Shown here one piece after another: positions 56,513 to 64,000 of a stretch of DNA of 64,000 nucleotides; the stretch's first letter is position 1, and each line of letters begins with the position of its first letter. This DNA comes from Deltaproteobacteria bacterium (lineage in GTDB: Bacteria; Bdellovibrionota; JAJCYS01). Made by a program: the position numbers and the translations under genes. The notes beneath the pieces are model-generated. The model searched no databases. It was not told where the DNA came from and saw nothing but the letters and a program-made list of their open reading frames with translations. Location: assembly GCA_029262815.1 (NCBI GenBank), contig JAJCYS010000004.1, positions 124,001 to 188,000 on the forward strand, written 5' to 3'.

Positions 56513-57775
56513 ATGAGTGTCAAAATAGTATTCAACCACGTTCGTAACATGTTTTCAGACAAAGAAGAAAAAAAAACCCCTACACCTCCCAAAAAAAAGA
56601 GCTGCACCTCACCTAACTGTACTTGTTCACAGCCAAGCAGTGCATTTATAAATCTAGATTTAAAATCAATGATTGGCTCCCAAGGCATGAAAAACACAGC
56701 TGACGACGTTTCAACAGGCATTGATTCCATTATTGACTCTTATGAACCAGACAAAGCTGAACTGCCCGAAGACCTGACGACTTCTTGTGGATCTGGTTGT
56801 GGATGTAATAACGGATCACACCAGACACAGAATAATCAAAAGACTGGGGTTCATCAGCTGTTTGACAAGAAAGTGGATCGAAGACAAGCCCTAGGTATGT
56901 TAGCCGGCACCGTAGGTGCGGCCGTCATGACTACTGGGTGCAGCAGTATTGTAGATCCTAAAATCAAAGAAAAAGCCAAACTCACCTGGGAGGAATACTT
57001 CAAAGGCAATTTTCGCTTGATGACTGACACCGAAAAGAACAACACCGTAAAACGCCTTGAACGATTGACCCAACTGAATCATAGGTTTCACCCCGAAATC
57101 AAATCAACACAAGCCAGAAAAAACGTGCTGTACGGGTATGCATTTAATATCTCAAAATGCCGGGGATACATGGATTGCGTCAAAGGATGTGTCAAAGAAA
57201 ACAACTTGGATCCTGAGACAGGGATGCAGTACATCCGAATATTTGAAATGAAAAAAGGAAAAATGAGTCTCGAAGGTGCGGATGGCAACTATCATCACGA
57301 AGTACCCGTAGAGGGGAACTTCTATATGGGCACCCAGTGTTTTCAATGTGAAAATCCGCCATGCGTTCCGGTTTGCCCTGTCAGTGCAACTTGGAAAGAA
57401 CCTGATGGCATCGTAGTGGTTGATTATGATTGGTGTATCGGATGCCGGTATTGTGAAGCGGCATGTCCTTATTGGGCTCGGCGATTTAATTGGAAAGCAC
57501 CTAAGGTAAATAAAGAAAAAGTCAATAAGCAACAACATTACCTAGGCAATCGAGTTCGGGATAAAGGGGTGGTTGAAAAGTGCACATTTTGTATTCAACG
57601 TACGCGAGAAGGCAAGAATCCTGCTTGTGTTGAGGCGTGTCCAACTGGTGCTCGTATTTTTGGCAACTTGCTGGATCCTAAAAGCGAAATTCGCTGGGTG
57701 CTTGCCAATAAAAAAGTTTTTCGGTTGAAAGAAGAACTTGGAACAGAACCAAAATTTTGGTATTTCATGGATTGA
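56513..57775 (+). CDS. NrfC/HybA-like multi-[4Fe-4S] protein with long Cys-rich N-terminal extension and internal Tat-like signal
   Basis: CTSPNCTC and CGSGCGCNNG, then DRRQALGMLAGTVGAAVMTTGCSS, then four clusters (CRGYMDCVKGC, CFQCENPPCVPVCP, CIGCRYCEAACP, CTFCIQ...CVEACP). Confidence 0.9.
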   Translation: MSVKIVFNHVRNMFSDKEEKKTPTPPKKKSCTSPNCTCSQPSSAFINLDLKSMIGSQGMKNTADDVSTGIDSIIDSYEPDKAELPEDLTTSCGSGCGCNNGSHQTQNNQKTGVHQLFDKKVDRRQALGMLAGTVGAAVMTTGCSSIVDPKIKEKAKLTWEEYFKGNFRLMTDTEKNNTVKRLERLTQLNHRFHPEIKSTQARKNVLYGYAFNISKCRGYMDCVKGCVKENNLDPETGMQYIRIFEMKKGKMSLEGADGNYHHEVPVEGNFYMGTQCFQCENPPCVPVCPVSATWKEPDGIVVVDYDWCIGCRYCEAACPYWARRFNWKAPKVNKEKVNKQQHYLGNRVRDKGVVEKCTFCIQRTREGKNPACVEACPTGARIFGNLLDPKSEIRWVLANKKVFRLKEELGTEPKFWYFMD

Positions 57776-57778
57776 CAG

Positions 57779-59017
57779 ATGAAGAAACAAAATAACATTG
57801 TTGCATTACGACATTTTTTTGGCGATGCTTTGGCATGTCTCACCAAAGGTAGTGCTAAGTACCATCTATGGATGGGCGTGTTGACTTTTTTGATGATTTT
57901 CGGTGCCTTTGCGTACTGGATTCAACTCAAAGAAGGACTTGTGGTCACGGGCATGAATGATTACATCAGCTGGGGACTCTATATTTCAAATTTTACATTT
58001 TTGGTTGGGATTGCTGCTGCTGCAGTCTTGCTCGTTATGCCTGCTTATATTTTAAGTGATGTTGATTTTCCAAAAGCGGTGTTGATTGGTGAGGGTGTTG
58101 CTGTTGCAGCATTGGTCATGTGTTTGGCATTTGTCACCGTAGATGTAGGGGGGCCTCACAGGCTCTGGCATTTAATTCCGGGGTTGGGATATTTTAATTG
58201 GCCTGACTCGATGCTTGCGTGGGATGTGATTGTCCTAAATGGTTACCTGCTGTTAAATTTATGTATCCCTTTTTATATTTTATTTTCACGGTACAAAGGC
58301 GTCGAGCCTCAGAAAAAACTATATCAACCTTTTATTTTTATTTCGGTATTTTGGGCTGTGAGCATTCACCTGGTAACTGCTTTTTTATATGCTGGGTTAT
58401 CAGCGAGGCCTTTTTGGAATTCCGCACTATTAGGACCTCGATTTTTGGCTTCGGCCTTTGCAGCGGGACCTGCCCTAATTATTGTGATCCTGAGCGTCAT
58501 TCGTTCTCAAACGCGTTATCAAATACGTGATGCGATACTTCATAAGCTAGCTTTGATTACAACGATAGCGGCTCAAATCAATTTAATTATGCTTGGATCC
58601 GAGCTGTTTAAAGAGTTTTATTTCCCAACAGAACATAGCCAAAGTGCGATCTACCTCTTTTTTGGACTGCACGGACATAACTCACTCGTCCCATGGATTT
58701 GGACAGCTGTTATATTAAATGTGATCGCAACCGCTGTATTGACACTTCATCCCTTCCGTCGAAATTTCAAAGTGCTTGTGAGTACCTGTGTTGTTTTGTT
58801 TGTAGCCGTTTGGATCGAAAAAGGGATGGGGTTGATTGTGCCTGGGTTTATTCCATCGCCGCTTGGCGAAATCGTTGAATATTTTCCGACATGGGTTGAG
58901 ATCGGGGTAACCGTCGGCATTTGGGCACTTGGGTTGTTTATCATGACGGCGTTGATTCGTGTGGCTATTCCTATCGAACTGGGAACCTTAAGACTCAGTG
59001 ATAAGAAATTAGAGTAG
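57779..59017 (+). CDS. NrfD/PsrC-family quinol-interacting membrane subunit
   Basis: Polytopic ORF: YISWGLYISNFTFLVGIAAAAVLLV...DVGGPHRLWHLIPGLGYFNWPDSMLAWDVIVLNGYLLLNL. Confidence 0.88.
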   Translation: MKKQNNIVALRHFFGDALACLTKGSAKYHLWMGVLTFLMIFGAFAYWIQLKEGLVVTGMNDYISWGLYISNFTFLVGIAAAAVLLVMPAYILSDVDFPKAVLIGEGVAVAALVMCLAFVTVDVGGPHRLWHLIPGLGYFNWPDSMLAWDVIVLNGYLLLNLCIPFYILFSRYKGVEPQKKLYQPFIFISVFWAVSIHLVTAFLYAGLSARPFWNSALLGPRFLASAFAAGPALIIVILSVIRSQTRYQIRDAILHKLALITTIAAQINLIMLGSELFKEFYFPTEHSQSAIYLFFGLHGHNSLVPWIWTAVILNVIATAVLTLHPFRRNFKVLVSTCVVLFVAVWIEKGMGLIVPGFIPSPLGEIVEYFPTWVEIGVTVGIWALGLFIMTALIRVAIPIELGTLRLSDKKLE

Positions 59018-59029
59018 AAGTGAAAATTG

Positions 59030-60094
59030 TCAGTTCGACGAAGCAATCTCATAATTAAATTTCGGCGAATTAAATGTACAACCGTGCGAGAGATTTTTGA
59101 TTTTAGATTCGTCACTCAATGAACTGTTTGAAGCAACTACACTGATTTTCATGTACGTATTATTCAATTTTTTAATTTTATAAAGCCAACGAATCCCATC
59201 CTCTTCATTCCCTATTAACATCTTATTGACATTTTCATGATGTTCTTTAGGCAACCCTTGAAACTTAACATCTTTTACAACCAACCACCCTGTAGGCAGA
59301 CCATCGTCAGTATGGTCAATACTAGAACCGCCATATAACCGTTTAGCCTTATCCACTGTAGTTGTCACAAATTCTGAAATCTCATCTATTGTTGAATTTT
59401 CAGCAGTTAAACTAGTCACAGCATCACCTTCTGGAAATTTAAAAGTAAGGTTTTGGGTAAACTCTACCTGTTCAATGTCATCTGTTAATTTTTGGTAGGT
59501 GATCGTGACAGGCACACCTTTTGACGTAGCCTGCAACTGGATCGTATTGATTTTTGAAATGGGTATGAGTTTTATTCGTAACAGGCGATCAAATTCGAAT
59601 GAAATATGAGATAATTTTAAGTCATCGCACGATTTATTAGGTAAGGCTTTTAAATGAGCAGCAGGACCAACGTAAGCAAACCCATGAAATGACGTGTCCC
59701 ACTTCATCAGCGGTGACGGATGGACATACTTATATTCACAATATTGGCTTTCAGCATTTTTCACATAATAAGTTCGAGCTTTTAAGGTATCGAGCGCTAC
59801 TTTATGACTCGAAATACTTTTTGATTCCTCTTTTGAACTCACAAATGTATAAACAATCCGATAATCAATTCCTGTGCTTGATTTTTTCCCGACGGTCTCT
59901 TCCTGATCTTTTTTTGGAAATCCAAATACACCCGCATCAAACTTTACGGGTCTGTACCACAACTCTTTGTCCAAAAACACTTTCGAATCTACTTGCAAAT
60001 CCGCCTTTTGTTGCTTCGAACCCACAAGCTCACAGCCCGAAAGAACAATCAAACCCAAGCTGACAAAACAAACCCTGAACTGACTCAAAACCAT
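59030..60094 (-). CDS. Lipoprotein of unknown function
   Basis: Lipobox LIVLSGCELVGS. ORF ends 12 bp from the convergent nrfD-like gene. Confidence 0.65.
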   Translation of the reverse strand: MVLSQFRVCFVSLGLIVLSGCELVGSKQQKADLQVDSKVFLDKELWYRPVKFDAGVFGFPKKDQEETVGKKSSTGIDYRIVYTFVSSKEESKSISSHKVALDTLKARTYYVKNAESQYCEYKYVHPSPLMKWDTSFHGFAYVGPAAHLKALPNKSCDDLKLSHISFEFDRLLRIKLIPISKINTIQLQATSKGVPVTITYQKLTDDIEQVEFTQNLTFKFPEGDAVTSLTAENSTIDEISEFVTTTVDKAKRLYGGSSIDHTDDGLPTGWLVVKDVKFQGLPKEHHENVNKMLIGNEEDGIRWLYKIKKLNNTYMKISVVASNSSLSDESKIKNLSHGCTFNSPKFNYEIASSN

Positions 60095-60193
60095 ACCTCT
60101 ATTGTCGGAATTGTGAATGCAGAAATTTATAGCTAATAATCTATTAAACTAATTTAAGTATTACAACACGTTAAGAGTGCTACACTGACAACT

Positions 60194-61810
60194 ATGACGA
60201 CTCAAAAACTTCGTGGATACGATATCATCAACACGAGTGCGCTCAGCAAATCTACAGCATTCAGCCGAAAGGAGCGTGAAGAATTAGGGTTGCGTGGGCT
60301 TTTACCCCATGCTGTCTGTAGCCAAGCATTGCAAGAACAACGTATTCTTGAGAACCTGAGACGAAAGGCATATGACATCGAAAAATATATTTTCTTGATG
60401 GCACTTCTTGAGCGTAATGAAAAATTGTTTTATCACACGGTCATCCAAAACATTGATGAATTGATGCCCCTGATTTATACCCCAACGGTCGGCCAAGCAT
60501 GCAAAGAATTTGCACATATCTTTCGAAAAGCCAGAGGATTTTATATCACACCCGACGACAAAGGAGAGATTCGAAATATCCTGGACAACTGGCCTGTTGA
60601 TGATATCCGGGTCATCGTAGTCACAGATGGTGAACGTATTTTAGGGCTGGGGGACTTGGGGGCTAACGGCATGGGTATTCCAATAGGTAAACTCTCTCTA
60701 TACACAGCGTGTGCGGGAATACATCCCCGACATTGCTTACCCGTCATGCTTGACGTTGGTACGAATAATGAGGATTTTTTGAAAGACCCTTTTTATCTCG
60801 GATACCCCAATCATCGTATTCAAGGGCAACCTTATCTGGATTTGGTAGAAGAGTTTGTTTTGGCCGTGAATGATAAATTTCCAAAAGCGCTGATTCAATT
60901 TGAAGATTTTTTAACACCCAATGCCTTTAAGCTGTTAGAAACGTATCGGGATCGTACCCTATGTTTTAATGATGACATCCAAGGCACCGCTGCAGTCTCT
61001 TTGGCCGGTGTTTATGCTTCAACCCGGATCACCAACCTACGCTTTACAGACTTGCGCATTATGTTTTTAGGCGCTGGATCAGCTGCAACAGGAGTTGGCG
61101 ATCTCATGTGTAGCGCATTTATGGACCAAGGGCTTTCGCATGATGAAGCCGCCAACCGGCTTTGGTTCGTAGACAAAAAGGGCCTGATTACATCAGGACG
61201 CAAGGATCTAATGATGCACAACATCCCATATGCCCACGACCATCCGCCTTTAAGCTTCATCGATGCAATTAAGGATATTAAGCCTCACATTTTAATTGGT
61301 GCTACCGGATCTCCTAATACATTTACGCAAGAAGTGATCGAGTTGATGTCCTCCTTCCAAGAACGGCCTGTAATTTTTGCGCTTTCTAATCCAACAGAAC
61401 GAGCAGAGTGCACACCTGAAGAAGCGTACGCGTGGAGTCATGGTAAAGCGTTGTTTGCAAGTGGTAGCCCGTTTGCGAAGGTGACCTACCAAGGTCAAGA
61501 CTTTAAGCCCGGCCAGGGCAATAATGCTTATATTTTTCCAGGTATGGGGTTAGGCGCAACCTCTTGTGAAGCCAGCCGAATGACTGACGAGATGTTTCTT
61601 GAAGCAGCAAAGGCTCTCTCAGATCAGGTAACGAATGATGATCTAAAATATGGAACACTTTATCCTCCACTATCAAAAATTCGAACTGTTTCCCTCGAAA
61701 TCGCTACTAGAATTGCACAAAAGGCTTATGAACAGGGACTAGCCCAACACCCAGAACCAAAAGATATGAAAACATTCATCGCTGACCAGATGTATCAAAC
61801 AACATACTAA
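60194..61810 (+). CDS. NAD-dependent malic enzyme family
   Basis: YTPTVGQACKEFAHIFRKARGFYI, VVTDGERILGLGDLGANGMGIPIGKLSLYTACAGI, LPVMLDVGTNNE, FNDDIQGTAAVSLAGV, FLGAGSAATGVGDL. Confidence 0.97.
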   Translation: MTTQKLRGYDIINTSALSKSTAFSRKEREELGLRGLLPHAVCSQALQEQRILENLRRKAYDIEKYIFLMALLERNEKLFYHTVIQNIDELMPLIYTPTVGQACKEFAHIFRKARGFYITPDDKGEIRNILDNWPVDDIRVIVVTDGERILGLGDLGANGMGIPIGKLSLYTACAGIHPRHCLPVMLDVGTNNEDFLKDPFYLGYPNHRIQGQPYLDLVEEFVLAVNDKFPKALIQFEDFLTPNAFKLLETYRDRTLCFNDDIQGTAAVSLAGVYASTRITNLRFTDLRIMFLGAGSAATGVGDLMCSAFMDQGLSHDEAANRLWFVDKKGLITSGRKDLMMHNIPYAHDHPPLSFIDAIKDIKPHILIGATGSPNTFTQEVIELMSSFQERPVIFALSNPTERAECTPEEAYAWSHGKALFASGSPFAKVTYQGQDFKPGQGNNAYIFPGMGLGATSCEASRMTDEMFLEAAKALSDQVTNDDLKYGTLYPPLSKIRTVSLEIATRIAQKAYEQGLAQHPEPKDMKTFIADQMYQTTY

Positions 61811-61881
61811 ATCCCCCAAAACCCGTTTCCTAGCTTTCTATCAAGATGAATACTATAATAACCGATTTATAGTAAAGAAAT

Positions 61882-63069
61882 ATGAAACAGCTATCCACTC
61901 ACATTATACTTTGTCTCATTTTCTTACCTTCGTGCATCTCATACGATCGGTCTCAAGCAATCAAATACTATCCCGTCAAGGCCTCATACAAGCACATGAC
62001 ATACCTTAACCACCTCAATGCACTAAATAGACCCAACAAAACCCAAAAGCTAAAAGTAGCCACCTATAACCTTGGACTTTTGGAAATGAAGCTTTTGGGT
62101 ATCGTAATCGCAGGTGTGCCAGCGTACAGCCTGAGATCTAAATTGCTAAAAACAGTCATGACTCGGTTTATCAGCCGAAACAAACCTGACATTATGAGTT
62201 TTCAAGAAATTTGGCATAAACCCGATTTTTTTACGCTTTCTCGAGTAGCACGAAAATTAGGCTATACCCCTTTGTTTACTAATTACCACAAAGTTGCGCC
62301 ATATGGATTGCAAGTAATCGTTAAAAATTCATTATATGACCCCAAGAGTGCTATCCAATCTCGCATTACGCCCTTCACCTATCGCCGCTGGATTAACCTA
62401 ACAGGAAGTAAGAAAAAAGAGATCCACGAACCTGTACTGTCCATAACGGAACAAGCGGGAGCCACAATCAGAGGGTATAGCGTATCGACGCTAAAGCTTA
62501 GGGGCGTAAACAAAAATTTATTAATTTTTAATACGCATCTCACCTGTTGTTCAACCTTTTTAGAAGGATATAGCGATATTCGGCTGAAGCAGGTTGAAGT
62601 ACTTTCTGATGCGATCAAACAAGAATCGAAAGCTGCTGACTATGTCTTGGTCATGGGAGATTTTAACTCATCTCCTGAAATAAAAAATATACCCAAAGGT
62701 GAATTGGCCTTATGGAAAGATGAGAATACAGAAGGATATAAATATTTTCTTCGCCTTGTATTGGAGCACACTAATTTATTGGATACGTTTAAAGTATCTA
62801 ATCCTCATGCATTTGGGTTTACCATTAACCAAGAGAGCAACACATTAACAGCCATTACAGAATCGTCAAGATATGAACCCAAACAAAGGTTAGACTTTAT
62901 TTTCTTTGGAAATACGTATAATGCATCAAACTGGTTCTACATCAAACAATCCAAACTCATATTTAACACGCCAATTCAGACTTCAAGCCAATCTCCCGTA
63001 TTTTTCTCCGATCATTTTGGCGTCATGTCTGAAATAGAGGTTGGAAAATCTCATTTTAAAGCCAGATAA
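61882..63069 (+). CDS. Endonuclease/exonuclease/phosphatase-family lipoprotein
   Basis: LPSCISYD lipobox-like; KVATYNLGLLE, ISRNKPDIMSFQEIWHKPDF, FNTHLTC, VLVMGDFNSSPE, DFIFFGNTY, SDHFGVMSEI. Confidence 0.85.
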   Translation: MKQLSTHIILCLIFLPSCISYDRSQAIKYYPVKASYKHMTYLNHLNALNRPNKTQKLKVATYNLGLLEMKLLGIVIAGVPAYSLRSKLLKTVMTRFISRNKPDIMSFQEIWHKPDFFTLSRVARKLGYTPLFTNYHKVAPYGLQVIVKNSLYDPKSAIQSRITPFTYRRWINLTGSKKKEIHEPVLSITEQAGATIRGYSVSTLKLRGVNKNLLIFNTHLTCCSTFLEGYSDIRLKQVEVLSDAIKQESKAADYVLVMGDFNSSPEIKNIPKGELALWKDENTEGYKYFLRLVLEHTNLLDTFKVSNPHAFGFTINQESNTLTAITESSRYEPKQRLDFIFFGNTYNASNWFYIKQSKLIFNTPIQTSSQSPVFFSDHFGVMSEIEVGKSHFKAR

Positions 63070-63095
63070 ATTAAAAAAATAAATTAGGGCGTGTC

Positions 63096-64000
63096 CTAGA
63101 TCCGTTTTGAAATTCTTTTAATTTCAAGCTTTTTGATCAAATCGTGTATGGTGTAGTCTCCATAACTTTGATCCAATACGTCATCCCATTTTTTGAAAAT
63201 GGCTTGAATCCCTACCTCTGCTTTAACCTCTTCTAAATCTACAACTTTGTTCCCTTTGTTCTGTAGGTAGTTAATGACGGACAACACGGATACATGCGAA
63301 GCAGGACCTTTGGGGATATATCCATCACGCTCTTTTTCCTTTTGAATAAAAGATCCCGAAACCAAATCACTTAAAATGTGATTGCTCACACGCATAGGAA
63401 CGTTTAAGGATTGACTCAATTCTGAAACCACAGGCGCTTTTCTGTCCTCTTCAAATGCTCGACACACTTCAGTTAAAAAAATCAAAGACAATATTTTGCG
63501 TACACGGTACGAAATATCACCAATTTGTTTCTCAAGTTTATACGTTTGAATATTCTGATGAGCAAAACAAACTTCAGCACCCAATAACACGACAACCCAA
63601 GTTAAAAATAACCAGACCAAAAAAACTGGAATTGTGCTTAATGAGCCGTATATCTTACTATAAGCTAGTGAATGAACCGTATACCAAGCGTACCCATACT
63701 TGGCCAATTCCCAAAAACTAGCTCCAAAAATCCCACCAATCAATGCCGAAGAAAGTCGAACATTCGTATTGGGAATTAATTTATATGCACCCACAAACAA
63801 AGAACATGTAAGTAAAAAAGGAACTAACGAGAGAAAGGTTTTGCCGGTACTCGATGCAGAAAGGGTTTGAATAAATCCTACGTTTGTTTGGATTGAAGCA
63901 GTCAATCCCAATGACAAAGCCACAATCACGGGACCAATCGTTAATGCTGCCCAATAGTAATTAAAACGAGTCAACATACTACGTGATTCTTTGACGCCCC
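63096..64000 (-). CDS. YihY/BrkB-family membrane protein, partial (5' end beyond the window)
   Basis: YYWAALTIGPVIVALSLGL...YKLIPNTNVRLSSALIGGIFGASFWELAKYGYAWYTVHSLAYSKIYGSLSTIPVFLVWLFLTWVVVLLGAEVCFA. Frame open to the window end. Confidence 0.88.
   Translation of the reverse strand, partial: GVKESRSMLTRFNYYWAALTIGPVIVALSLGLTASIQTNVGFIQTLSASSTGKTFLSLVPFLLTCSLFVGAYKLIPNTNVRLSSALIGGIFGASFWELAKYGYAWYTVHSLAYSKIYGSLSTIPVFLVWLFLTWVVVLLGAEVCFAHQNIQTYKLEKQIGDISYRVRKILSLIFLTEVCRAFEEDRKAPVVSELSQSLNVPMRVSNHILSDLVSGSFIQKEKERDGYIPKGPASHVSVLSVINYLQNKGNKVVDLEEVKAEVGIQAIFKKWDDVLDQSYGDYTIHDLIKKLEIKRISKRI

Noticed and set aside
1-64000. CRISPR arrays, IS elements, prophage or integrase genes
   Set aside because: No regularly spaced direct repeats, transposase/integrase ORFs or terminal inverted repeats recognised; the window looks like core chromosome with a respiration island.

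Overview
This is a chromosomal, gene-dense window with moderately low GC. It has Gram-negative (LPS/outer-membrane) character and an uncertain, possibly delta-proteobacteria-like, affiliation. The left and centre hold housekeeping genes: a partial RluA-type pseudouridine synthase, smpB, rsmA, tsaD, a pal/YbgF-like group, a thrS-infC-rpmI-rplT-pheS-pheT-MerR cluster, mpl, YfgM-like and BamB-like genes, purM-purN, a GT9 glycosyltransferase and a waaA-like gene. Between these lie large secreted or lipoprotein genes of unknown function. The right-hand third is a molybdenum/respiration island. An FNR/CRP-family regulator and a MoeB-rhodanese gene precede a compact minus-strand Moco operon (moaA, moaC-mogA fusion, MOT1-like transporter, moeA, moaD, moaE, mobA, DUF, CBS). 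Divergent from it is a plus-strand Nap-like operon (napD, napA, two tetraheme cytochromes, an NrfC-like Fe-S protein with an odd N-terminus, NrfD). The most interesting signals are: (i) a Moco-riboswitch-like leader in front of moaA; (ii) a perfect FNR-type palindrome about 30 bp from a -10 hexamer on each side, between the two operons; (iii) a non-standard Nap electron-transfer module; (iv) an operon pairing an intact secreted subtilisin with a lipoprotein paralogue that has lost all three catalytic residues; (v) an MltD-like protein lacking the catalytic Glu; and (vi) a probable AUU start codon for infC. All assignments come from reading the sequence; no database searches were run.
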